The position numbers were made by a program, and so were the translations under genes. The notes under the pieces were generated by a model that ran no database searches, had not been told where the DNA came from, and worked only from the letters and a program-made list of their open reading frames with translations. From CANLBN01 sp965230205 (GTDB lineage: Bacteria; Pseudomonadota; Gammaproteobacteria; Pseudomonadales; Cellvibrionaceae): 64,000 nucleotides of DNA. Positions 42,622 through 50,778 of this stretch are shown here, one piece after another (position 1 is the stretch's first letter; the number at the start of each line of letters is the position of its first letter). Where the stretch lies: NCBI GenBank assembly GCA_965230205.1, contig OZ245996.1:2976001-3040000 (forward strand). Direction: 5' to 3'.

Positions 42622-43608
42622 CTACTGCTTCAATTCAGCAAGTAATCCTCTTAGATAATCTTCACGCTCTTTCCACATAGCTATCACTTGATCACGAGAA
42701 AGTATGCGCACAGGGGAGCCTGCAGATTTCATTTGCTTTTTGGTTTTTTTGTCTTCAAACATCATTGGTACACGTGCAGCTAAATGCTCAATGACATCCG
42801 TAGGCGTTCCCTTACGAGCCATGATTCCTCTAAAATTAACGCTGGAATCATCGACGTTAACCCCTTGTTCTTTAAATGTAGGCACATCGGGCAGAAATTC
42901 TTTATTACGTTGCAAATCAGCAACTGCTAATATTTTAATATTATCCTGATTACGGAAAGCATCGGATAAGTTGTTAAAGCCAGCCATAACTTGCCCACCC
43001 ATCACGCTTTTCATTGCCGGTGTTCCGCCTTTATGGGGAACATAGGTCATATTGAGGCCAGATTCTTTAGAGAACTGTAAGAAAGCGATATGGTGACCTA
43101 CATATAAACCTGCACCAGAAAACGTCACTTTTTTTGGGTTCTTTTTCGCAAAATCCATTAGATCTTGTAATGTATTAAACGGGCTATCTTTACCGACAAC
43201 GAGTACCGCAGGGTCAGCTCCCCAGTTAGCGATAGGTTCTAAATTATTAATGTTGTATTTGGTTTTGAATACGATAGATTGGGCAATAAAATGAGGTACA
43301 TTATAGGCAGATAATTCATAACCATCTTTTTTAGCTTTGGATGCATAATGGTCCCAGCCAATTTTCCCTCCAGCCCCAGGCTTATTAAGGATTACCATGG
43401 GTTGTCCCAGATAATTCTCTTTTGATGAAAGCATGGTTACTATACGTGCTTGAAAATCTGTGGCTCCACCTGGTGAATAAGAAACAACTAAACTAACAGG
43501 CCTTTCCGGGTAAGGCTCAGCGATCGCACTTAATGCAAATGTTGCTGCAATAGATAAAGCTGCTAAGGTTTTAAGGAAGAACTTTTGAGTTTGTATGGTA
43601 TTGAGCAT
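42622..43608 (-). CDS. tctC: Tripartite tricarboxylate-type transporter binding protein (TctC/Bug family)
   Basis: A 328-residue periplasmic substrate-binding protein. After a signal peptide (about 30 residues, KTLAALSIAATFALSAIA) come the Bug-family marks YPERPVSLVVSYSPGGATDFQARIV, NKPGAGGKIGWDHYASKAKKDGYEL, MTYVPHKGGTPAMKSVMGGQV and FKEQGVNVD. The ATG at 43608 is used instead of a GTG at 43617, with CGAGG 8 bases ahead. It would catch an organic acid or sulfonate for the TctAB membrane part encoded just upstream. Bug proteins bind many acids, so the ligand is unknown. Confidence 0.92.
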   Translation of the reverse strand: MLNTIQTQKFFLKTLAALSIAATFALSAIAEPYPERPVSLVVSYSPGGATDFQARIVTMLSSKENYLGQPMVILNKPGAGGKIGWDHYASKAKKDGYELSAYNVPHFIAQSIVFKTKYNINNLEPIANWGADPAVLVVGKDSPFNTLQDLMDFAKKNPKKVTFSGAGLYVGHHIAFLQFSKESGLNMTYVPHKGGTPAMKSVMGGQVMAGFNNLSDAFRNQDNIKILAVADLQRNKEFLPDVPTFKEQGVNVDDSSVNFRGIMARKGTPTDVIEHLAARVPMMFEDKKTKKQMKSAGSPVRILSRDQVIAMWKEREDYLRGLLAELKQ

Positions 43609-43669
43609 AATTAACACCTCGTTTAAAGACTAAATTATTATTATTGTCGTTTTTTAAGGGTACTACCTG

Positions 43670-44278
43670 CTATAAAAGCCAGGCAGAGGGGGTTTGTAGT
43701 TTTAGAAGTACTGCAAAAACTAAGTAAATGAAACCGATAAAAATTAATGCGATAAATATATTCTTCAGCAGTGTTTTATTGCGTGGTCTATTAGTTGTGT
43801 AAATAATCGTAATCAATACAAAAGCGATAAATGATGTTGTATATAAGCCAATTGTTTCTGCAAAATTCAAGTAGCAAAAAATAGTAAATAGCATAGGTAT
43901 CAGGGCGAAAAAGTCATCTTTTATTTTTTTAAGTTTTATGATGCTTTCTTGTTCTGAGGAAGTTAATTTTTGTGAAATAGATAGATAAAGTGACGAGTAA
44001 CGAGACGTAGAAGCAGGCTGGCTTGTTTTACTTTTGGAGTTTTCCTGTGATGAGTCAGAAAAGAAAAAACCCAACAAGTTATTTTTTATTTCTTTTAGCC
44101 AGTTAAGTAAATCACCTTCAATAATTAATAATATAAGTGCAAAGCCAATAAGGAAATAGGTGATTAGATTAGGGAAAAAATAGGCTTCCTGACCGCTGTC
44201 GACATCTGTTCCCAAAGACAACATAAAGAAAGATAGTAATAAACCACCAATAGCTGTTAATCGTTTCGCTAACATCAT
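43670..44278 (-). CDS. tctB: Tripartite tricarboxylate-type transporter small membrane protein TctB
   Basis: A 202-residue membrane protein with about four helices: LTAIGGLLLSFFMLSL, NLITYFLIGFALILLII, and a C-terminal pair around LIPMLFTIFCYLNF and LKNIFIALIFIGFIYLVFAVLL. Between them is a hydrophilic loop of about 50 residues (SDSSQENSKSKTSQPASTS), longer than usual. Its place between tctA and tctC identifies it; sequence alone is poorly conserved in this family. Confidence 0.85.
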   Translation of the reverse strand: MMLAKRLTAIGGLLLSFFMLSLGTDVDSGQEAYFFPNLITYFLIGFALILLIIEGDLLNWLKEIKNNLLGFFFSDSSQENSKSKTSQPASTSRYSSLYLSISQKLTSSEQESIIKLKKIKDDFFALIPMLFTIFCYLNFAETIGLYTTSFIAFVLITIIYTTNRPRNKTLLKNIFIALIFIGFIYLVFAVLLKLQTPSAWLL

Positions 44279-44316
44279 TGAGCCTCTTTAATTAAAAGTA
44301 ACGTGATACTTTTATG

Positions 44317-45810
44317 CTAACTTTTTTTCTTCGTGGATAATTCACTATAAGCACTATAAATAACGGATGAAACTACAATGGCAATTAACACAATATTTAA
44401 TGTGCCACTAAAGAAATAATTAAAAGTGCCTTCGCCAACACTTCCAATGAGTTGACCTTGAAGGAAATTGGTTTCTGCTATTGGGCCGAGAATAATACCT
44501 AATACAACTGGAGAAGGGCTGAACCCTATTTTTGACGCAAAAAACATGGTTACTCCAAGAGTCATCATGACGAATACATCAGAAAAACTATTTTGTACGC
44601 TATAAGTACCAAACACAGCGAGTACAGTAATTGCGGCTGCCATATAAAATTCTGGGATATCCATAACAAAGCGGCTGTAGCGACTGATCATAATGCCAAA
44701 TACACACATTAATAATTGGCCGACGAGTAATGAATCAATAAATGTCCAAACAACCGGCGCGTGATCGGTAAAAAGGGAGGGGCCTGGAAATAGACCATGG
44801 ATAAGTAGACCGCCAAGCAGAACGGCTGCAGTTGGTGAACCGGGTACACTCAACGTTAACAATGGGACTAGAGATGGGCCAACCATACCATTATTAGCAG
44901 ACTCTGCTGCAATCACACCTGCAGGCTCACCTTGACCAAAGTCTTCTTTATTTGGACTCATTTTACGTGTTTGGTCATAGGCGACTAGGCCAGCGATTTG
45001 TCCTCCAGCACCTGGAATTAAACCGACAACAACACCAATGACACTACCAATAATTAATGCTTTCCAACGTTGAATTGTTTCCATCACGGATGTAAGAACA
45101 CTTTGACTTTCCATAGCAAATTTAGTGATGCCACCAGGTAGTGTTTGTGGTGTCACCATTGATAGTACTTGTGGTATGGCAAATAAACCCACAAGGGCCG
45201 CAATGATATTAATGCCTCCGGCTAAATGTTCTGTGTAATTGAAGCGCTCAACACCTAAAACAGGATCATATCCAATGGTTGAAATCCATAGGCCAACAAA
45301 TCCTGAAAATAAACCTTTGATAACCGATCCTGACCCTAAGGAGCCAATAACGGTAACGCCTAATATCGCCACCCAGAATAAATGCGAAGGGCCAAATCCT
45401 AGTGCCCATTTAGATAATGTCGGCGTGAAAAAAATAAGAATGAAGACACCGATAACACCACCAATAAATGAAGCAATGAAACAGTAGTGTAATGCTGCTG
45501 TTGCTTTTCCTTTTTTGGCCAGAGGGTTACCATCAAGTGTCGTTGCTATATTCGCTGGTGCACCTGGAATACTTAACAATATAGCACTTACGGCACCACC
45601 GGCAACGGTAGAGGTATAAGCTGCCCCAAGCAAAATCAGCCCTGTCGTGGGTTGCATATGAAAGGTAAAAGGAATAAGTAGAGCCACAGCCATTGTTGGA
45701 CTCAGGCCTGGTGTGGCCCCTAGTATTAAACCACCGACTGTGCCGAGAACAAGAATAGTAAAGTTCCAGAGAGTGAACACTTCGGGTAAATAGTGTAGAA
45801 AATCTAACAT
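44317..45810 (-). CDS. tctA: Tripartite tricarboxylate-type transporter large membrane protein TctA
   Basis: A 497-residue permease with about twelve helices. The two Gly/Pro-rich family signatures are GTVGGLILGATPGLSPTMAVALLIPFTF near residue 25 and VIGVVVGLIPGAGGQIAGLVAYDQTRK near 258, with EPAGVIAAESANNGMVGPSLVPLLTLSVPGSPTAAVLLGG after the second. It is first in the order tctA-tctB-tctC and preceded by a promoter with an overlapping operator. Confidence 0.95.
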   Translation of the reverse strand: MLDFLHYLPEVFTLWNFTILVLGTVGGLILGATPGLSPTMAVALLIPFTFHMQPTTGLILLGAAYTSTVAGGAVSAILLSIPGAPANIATTLDGNPLAKKGKATAALHYCFIASFIGGVIGVFILIFFTPTLSKWALGFGPSHLFWVAILGVTVIGSLGSGSVIKGLFSGFVGLWISTIGYDPVLGVERFNYTEHLAGGINIIAALVGLFAIPQVLSMVTPQTLPGGITKFAMESQSVLTSVMETIQRWKALIIGSVIGVVVGLIPGAGGQIAGLVAYDQTRKMSPNKEDFGQGEPAGVIAAESANNGMVGPSLVPLLTLSVPGSPTAAVLLGGLLIHGLFPGPSLFTDHAPVVWTFIDSLLVGQLLMCVFGIMISRYSRFVMDIPEFYMAAAITVLAVFGTYSVQNSFSDVFVMMTLGVTMFFASKIGFSPSPVVLGIILGPIAETNFLQGQLIGSVGEGTFNYFFSGTLNIVLIAIVVSSVIYSAYSELSTKKKS

Positions 45811-46076
45811 CGTACTTCACTCTTATTTGGTGTAATCAATTAGTTGAAATGATGTGCTGCTACTGCTATCAGTTGTTATTTTTATCAATTGTTTTTAAAA
45901 CTGGTTTGACCCATTATTTTTTATCATATTTAAGGTTGGTCAGTCTTCTTACTTAAAAGCTACTGGCTTTATCTTTGATGTTGGAACTATCAGGTATTTT
46001 GGGTAACCGCACAGCTCTCTTTAAATTAGCATTAGCCTTTATTCTTATTATTCAAATTTGATCTATATGGTCTAAC

Positions 46077-46088
46077 TCATATATATGA
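46077..46088 (-). promoter_or_regulatory. Palindrome TCATATATATGA downstream of the tctA promoter
   Basis: Second copy of the 12-bp palindrome; in both copies it is preceded by TAAC on the plus strand. It would lie about +9 to +20 relative to the predicted start of the tctA transcript, a position suited to a repressor. Confidence 0.55.
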
Positions 46089-46103
46089 CCTGTATTTATT
46101 TTC

Positions 46104-46131
46104 ATCGTAACGCTTTCTACTATTTTGTCAA
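46104..46131 (-). promoter_or_regulatory. Putative tctABC promoter
   Basis: On the minus strand a perfect TTGACA (complement of 46126-46131) and TACGAT (complement of 46104-46109) are 16 bases apart. The -35 box overlaps a perfect 13-bp hairpin (46115-46127 with 46133-46145, loop TCAAG) that lies downstream of the GntR gene. The 45811-46193 intergenic stretch holds these and nothing else I could assign. Confidence 0.55.
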
Positions 46132-46193
46132 GCAAAATAGTAGAAGTGAGAAAGTTTAGGGGTGTGTTTTGTGAAGAGAGGTAGGTAATGTAA

Positions 46194-46919
46194 TTAGCGA
46201 ATTTCTGCTTTATAGCTGAACTTGTCTGCGCGACCAATTGTTTTACGGTATTCAATCATTTTATTGTTGCGGCTATAGGTATGCCTAATAAGAACTACGA
46301 CAGGCGCATTTTCCTTAATTCCCAATGCTTTAGCGGTTTGTTGATTGGCAATATCGGCTGTTAAAGTTTCTTCTGAGCGAACAACAGGTACCCCAAAGGT
46401 CTCAACAACCATTGCGTACATCAAATCAGGGATATGCATCTCTTCCTTTTCTAGACCTGGGACGAGCTCCGGGCACCACCACGAATGTTCGATAAGAATT
46501 TGTTGGTCATGAATATAACCACCTCTTTTGATATACAGTAACTCTGATTCAGGTGGGTAATCTAGTTGTTGGCATATGTGTTTAGTGCCTATTTTTAATC
46601 GCCTTTCAATGACTTGTTTGCGGATACGTACGCCATGACCAGCTGCGTCACCGTAAGAGAAAAAACGAAACAGACTATTATTAAAGTTAATAGTAGAAAC
46701 GTAAGTGCCTTTACCCTGATGCCGGTAAAGCCGCTTTTCATTGACTAGATTGTCTAGAGCTTTTTTAACCGTTCCCTGACTAACATTGAGTTGTTTGGCA
46801 AGTTTAGGTTCAGACGGGATTAAATCTCCAGGGACCAACCGGCCTTGATTAATGTCATCAAGAATATGCTGTTCAACTCGTCGATAGAGGGGGATATGGT
46901 CTTCGTCAGAATGATTCAT
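46194..46919 (-). CDS. GntR-family regulator with UTRA domain (HutC type)
   Basis: A 241-residue regulator. The winged helix is YRRVEQHILDDINQGRLVPGDLIPSEPKLAKQLNVSQGTVKKALDNLVNEKRLYRHQGKGTYVS. The UTRA ligand-binding domain runs from about residue 95 to the end (IEHSWWCPELVPGLEKEE, VPVVRSEETLTADIANQQTAKALGI, VLIRHTYSRNNKMIEYRKTIGRADKF). It lies upstream of tctA on the same strand, separated by 383 bases that contain a new promoter. It is the likely repressor of the transporter and enzyme genes through the 12-bp palindrome. Confidence 0.9.
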   Translation of the reverse strand: MNHSDEDHIPLYRRVEQHILDDINQGRLVPGDLIPSEPKLAKQLNVSQGTVKKALDNLVNEKRLYRHQGKGTYVSTINFNNSLFRFFSYGDAAGHGVRIRKQVIERRLKIGTKHICQQLDYPPESELLYIKRGGYIHDQQILIEHSWWCPELVPGLEKEEMHIPDLMYAMVVETFGVPVVRSEETLTADIANQQTAKALGIKENAPVVVLIRHTYSRNNKMIEYRKTIGRADKFSYKAEIR

Positions 46920-47124
46920 TTTATTGTAAGTTCTAGCCCGGTCATCAATTGCTTTTTGGCATTATAGAGAAGAATAGTCTTTTCTCTATTCATGCATTTT
47001 AGCCATAGTATCTAGTATACAGGCTAGGGAACTTAACTGATAAATATAATTGAATCAATACTGTATAGCTTAGACAAGAGCATTGTTATGCTTTGTAATA
47101 ATTTATGAAAGGGGATTATGCTGA

Positions 47125-47334
47125 CTATGCAGATTCTGACTTAGCTTCTCTTTCTCGATCAAACGCAAATTCTAAGCCGCGTTTCAGTAGCTCTGTGTGC
47201 CTCAAAAATTTTGAAGTTTTAGGTATTTCAGGTTTTACTTCTAACGGGTCTTGCCAACTACCTGATACTAAATGCAGAATATATCCGGTTTGTTTCTCTT
47301 TAATGGTTTTTTCGTCAACGAATATCCAGTCCAT
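47125..47334 (-). CDS. Small conserved-looking protein of unknown function
   Basis: A 69-residue product (MDWIFVDEKTIKEKQTGYIL at its start) with a sequence that reads as a folded small protein: several Trp and aromatic residues, LVSGSWQDPLEVKPE, and a basic/acidic helix at the end (ELLKRGLEFAFDREREAK). A strong ribosome site (GGGGAG) 4 bases before the ATG supports it over the overlapping plus-strand frame, which has no such site. I recognise no family name. Confidence 0.55.
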   Translation of the reverse strand: MDWIFVDEKTIKEKQTGYILHLVSGSWQDPLEVKPEIPKTSKFLRHTELLKRGLEFAFDREREAKSESA

Positions 47335-47686
47335 AACTCTCCCCTTATTCTTTACTTGTAATTTATGACGTCCATTGTAGCGAGATGAGTTTTACAAGCT
47401 TGTAGGATATTTGCCATACATCATGTAAGACTATAGCACCTTTTGAGTTGTTTAAAAATTAGACGTTAGTGTTGTTTGGCTAAAACCCCCCATTTGCTTA
47501 GAATGATTTGTTATTAGGGGGAAATGGCTTGCTGGAACCTTTACTTTTTCCACTTTATTTCTGAAATCATGCTCAGTGTATCCATTGTCTTTGGTTCAAA
47601 TATATACTATGATCCATTTTTAGAGCGAGCGCTCGCATTAATTTTGCTATCCATTATCAAATAAGTATAAAAACAGGAGCCTATCT
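47335..47686. other. Intergenic region before the FadL-type gene
   Basis: About 350 bases. It holds a 12-bp palindrome TACAAGCTTGTA (47393-47404) and a GC-rich palindrome (47625-47636, listed separately). No further gene was seen. Confidence 0.3.
47625..47636 (+). promoter_or_regulatory. Palindrome GCGAGCGCTCGC before the FadL-type gene
   Basis: A perfect 12-bp GC-rich palindrome in an AT-rich stretch, 50 bases before the start codon. Palindromes of this kind are typical of TetR-family operators; no TetR gene is in the window. Confidence 0.45.
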
Positions 47687-48994
47687 ATGTGCACTCCCAT
47701 TCCAGTACACAGCTGTAATAATGTTAATCGTAAAAAGCTGTTTTATCATTTTAGCCTTATTGCAATGCTTGGTCTGCCAGTGAGTGAAGCAACAGCAGGT
47801 GGCTTCCAGCTCTCTGACCACAGTGTTACATCGTTAGGTCGCTCTCATGCGGGTTATGGTTTAGCCGGTGATGATGCTTCCGCAGTTCAATTTAATCCAG
47901 CTGCGATGACCCTATTGAAAAAAAGCCAGCTACAGCTAGGTTTTTCAGTAAATGACGTTACAGCTGAGGTAGAAGATACAGGTAGTACCGGAGCGAATGC
48001 AGGAGGTGAGGATGAGGATGGATCGAGTACGGCCGTAGTACCAAATGCCTATGCAATATTCCCTTTTAATGACAAGTTAGTTTTCGGCTTAGGTGTCACA
48101 GCACCTTTTGGTACCAATACCGATTATACCGATGATAATTTTGTTGGTCGTTATAATGGTACGCAAACTGAATTAACTGCCATTGATTTAAATCCTTCAT
48201 TTGCTTATAAAATTAATGACAATGTCAGTATTGGTGGTGGTGTCAGTGTGCAGACCTTAGATGTTACTCTCGCATCAGCGGTTTTTACTAATGGTTCCGC
48301 ACCTGATGGTGACTTTGAAGCCGAAGGTGATAGCGTTGACGTAGGTTATAACCTGGGCATTATGTTGAGTGTTTCCGATAACACGAGATTAGGTTTAAGT
48401 TATCGCTCTGGTATCGAACATGATGTAGAAGGTGATGGAACATTCAGTGGGCTGGGTGCTTTGAGTGGAACATTTGATGTGGAAGCAGCCTTCGAAACTC
48501 CAGCGACAGTCTATGCAGGCTTGCATTCAGTAATCAGTGACAGCCTTGGATTTTCAATGGGGGTACGTTGGACTGAATGGAGTACTTTTGAAGAAATACG
48601 CATTGAGTTTCCTGATGGTAACAATGCCGGCGGAGCTGATAATGTGACTCCTATTGAATGGGAAGATTCATTAACTATTTCCATGGGGTTCGATGGTAGA
48701 CTAAATGATAAGTGGGGTTGGCGTACAGGCTTAGCTTTTGATGAAACACCTGTACCAACTGCAACCCGTTCAGTACGTACTATCGATTCAGACCGTCTAT
48801 GGTTTTCATTAGGTGGTAGCTATAAACCATCGCCTGCAATTACACTCGATTTTGCCTATCGTTATATTTATTTCGAAAGCGCGGATATTAATCAAGAGAC
48901 ATCTGTTGGTGGTGTGCCAACGGGTACATTGAATGCACGTTTTGAAAATCCAGAAGTTCATTCACTTGCTTTACAGCTTAATTATAAGCTTTAA
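47687..48994 (+). CDS. FadL/OmpP1/TodX-type outer-membrane channel
   Basis: A 435-residue outer-membrane protein. The signal peptide is unusually preceded by about 20 polar residues (MCTPIPVHSCNNVNRKK) before the hydrophobic core LIAMLGLPVSEATA. The mature N-terminus GGFQLSDHSVTSLGRSHAGYGLAGDDASAVQFNPAAM is the hatch signature of FadL-like channels, followed by beta strands to the end (HSLALQLNYKL). Such channels take up long-chain fatty acids or other hydrophobic compounds. The next gene, a lipoprotein esterase, suggests the two act on lipids together. Confidence 0.9.
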   Translation: MCTPIPVHSCNNVNRKKLFYHFSLIAMLGLPVSEATAGGFQLSDHSVTSLGRSHAGYGLAGDDASAVQFNPAAMTLLKKSQLQLGFSVNDVTAEVEDTGSTGANAGGEDEDGSSTAVVPNAYAIFPFNDKLVFGLGVTAPFGTNTDYTDDNFVGRYNGTQTELTAIDLNPSFAYKINDNVSIGGGVSVQTLDVTLASAVFTNGSAPDGDFEAEGDSVDVGYNLGIMLSVSDNTRLGLSYRSGIEHDVEGDGTFSGLGALSGTFDVEAAFETPATVYAGLHSVISDSLGFSMGVRWTEWSTFEEIRIEFPDGNNAGGADNVTPIEWEDSLTISMGFDGRLNDKWGWRTGLAFDETPVPTATRSVRTIDSDRLWFSLGGSYKPSPAITLDFAYRYIYFESADINQETSVGGVPTGTLNARFENPEVHSLALQLNYKL

Positions 48995-49117
48995 GTTTAA
49001 TTATTCGATTTTTACTTTTTCAAAAAATAATATATTTGAAAAGGAATATAAAATTAATCGGCATAGATTTAGAAATAATACTATTGCCAATCGTAAAAGT
49101 TACTAAGGTAATTAGCT

Positions 49118-50692
49118 ATGAATAATAAAATAACAAAATTCAGTTCTCTTGCTTGTTTATCATTATTTCTCCTTGCGTCATGTGGCGGTGGAGGCGGCGG
49201 TGGTAGTGACACCTCTACGGGTGTTGGTACGGTTGATGGGAATACACCCGCTGATGCAAATGTTTCTGCAGGCGATCTCGACCTTTCACGTTATGTTGCT
49301 TTGGGAGATTCTTTAACCGCTGGTTTTTCTGATGGTAGTTTGTTCCGTGACGGCCAAACGAATTCCTTACCCAATATTCTTGCCAATTTATTTGCTCGTG
49401 CTGGAGGAGGATCTTTTGATCAGCCCATTGTTGCCGATAATCTAGGCGGGTTGGTTGATTTAGTCACGCCAGCTAGAAATCAACCGACGCGCTTAGTATT
49501 GACGATTAATAATGGTAATTTCTCGCCTATACGTCAATCTGGTACGCCAACGACAGACGTAGCAGATGTTCAAGTAGGACCTTTTAATAACTTAGGCGTG
49601 CCGGGTGCTACTTCATTTCAGCTACCCTTTGCGGGCTTTGGTAGTTCAGCAGGGAATCCTTTTTTCGAAAGATTTGCATCTTCTCCAGCAACATCAGTTG
49701 TTGCTGATGCTGTTGCGCAAACACCAACATTTTTTAGTTTATGGATCGGTAATAATGATATTTTGGGTTATGCCACTTCTGGTGGAGTTGGAACCGTTGG
49801 TGGTACAACCCCTCCATTTGCTAGTACCGATATTACCAATCCAGCCGTATTTGCTGGGAGTTTTTCGGGCATAGTAAATGCACTAACAGCAAATGGAACA
49901 AATGATGTGCGCGGCGTACTTGTGAATATTCCAGCGGTAGCAGATATCCCTTTCTTTACAACGGTGCCTTTTAATGCAATTCCCTTAGATAGCGCCAGTG
50001 CAGCTGCTGCCAATGCAGCTTTTGCTGGATATAATGCTGCATTGCAAGCCGCTGCAGCTGGTGTTGCCCCTTTTCCATCAGCAGTCATTACCGCTGATGA
50101 GGCAACGCGACGTACTATTAACTTTGTTGAAGGGCAAAATGCAGTACTGATACTTGATGAAATGCTCACAGATTTAACTTCGGCTAGCCCTGCGTTATTA
50201 AATTTTCGTCAAGCAACAGCAGATGATGCCATTCTTCTAACAAGCTCTTCTCTTTTAGGAACACTGAGAACGCCGGGTGACCCTACGACTGTTATTGGCG
50301 TGGGCTCTCCATTATTGGATGCTGAAGTATTAACTGAGGATGAGATAGCGTTAATTGAAAGTGCACGAACATCTTACAATGCTACGATCAGTGGTTTGGC
50401 AAGCGGTAGTGCTAATTTGGCTTTGTATGATGCAGCGGCTGATTTAACCGAATTGCGTACTACCGGTATTCTTGTGGGTGATAATCCTGTTCCACTGACC
50501 TCATCGTTTATCTCAGGCGGCGCATTTTCATTAGATGGTGTTCATCCTACTGCAACGGGTTATGCTGTTCTTGCGAATGGAATTATTGATGTATTAAATG
50601 CTGAGTTTAATGCAACGTTGCCAAAAACAAATCCTGATAACTTTCCTCGGACATTTTTTGAGTTTCCAGCAGGTACGGATTTTACTCAATAG
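49118..50692 (+). CDS. SGNH/GDSL-type esterase lipoprotein
   Basis: A 524-residue secreted protein. The lipobox LLASCGGG gives a lipidated Cys, followed by a Gly-rich spacer. The SGNH blocks are visible: block I YVALGDSLTAGFSDG with nucleophile Ser, block III LWIGNNDILGYA and block V DGVHPTATGYAVLANGII with catalytic Asp and His. The middle is longer than usual (Ala/Gly/Ser-rich inserts). Probably a lipase or esterase on the cell surface or in the periplasm. It follows the FadL-type gene by 123 bases and ends at a strong terminator. Confidence 0.88.
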   Translation: MNNKITKFSSLACLSLFLLASCGGGGGGGSDTSTGVGTVDGNTPADANVSAGDLDLSRYVALGDSLTAGFSDGSLFRDGQTNSLPNILANLFARAGGGSFDQPIVADNLGGLVDLVTPARNQPTRLVLTINNGNFSPIRQSGTPTTDVADVQVGPFNNLGVPGATSFQLPFAGFGSSAGNPFFERFASSPATSVVADAVAQTPTFFSLWIGNNDILGYATSGGVGTVGGTTPPFASTDITNPAVFAGSFSGIVNALTANGTNDVRGVLVNIPAVADIPFFTTVPFNAIPLDSASAAAANAAFAGYNAALQAAAAGVAPFPSAVITADEATRRTINFVEGQNAVLILDEMLTDLTSASPALLNFRQATADDAILLTSSSLLGTLRTPGDPTTVIGVGSPLLDAEVLTEDEIALIESARTSYNATISGLASGSANLALYDAAADLTELRTTGILVGDNPVPLTSSFISGGAFSLDGVHPTATGYAVLANGIIDVLNAEFNATLPKTNPDNFPRTFFEFPAGTDFTQ

Positions 50693-50715
50693 TTGGGAAG
50701 TATTAATTGATAAAC

Positions 50716-50746
50716 AAAAAGGCCGCTTTGATTTGCGGCCTTTTTT
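50716..50746. terminator. Bidirectional terminator between esterase and opgH
   Basis: AAAAAGGCCGC (50716-50726) pairs with GCGGCCTTTTT (50735-50745), loop of 8 bases. Runs of A and T flank both sides, so it can end both convergent transcripts. Confidence 0.9.
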
Positions 50747-50778
50747 ATAGAGAGTAAAAAATAAGCTTTAAGAAAAAA

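Noticed and set aside
46052..46255. 67-residue open frame across the tctA promoter region
   Set aside because: It runs through the promoter, hairpin and palindrome and overlaps the end of the GntR gene; no ribosome site.
47105..47368. 87-residue plus-strand frame opposite the small 69-residue gene
   Set aside because: No ribosome site, Cys/Ser/Phe-rich composition; the minus-strand frame has a strong ribosome site and better composition.
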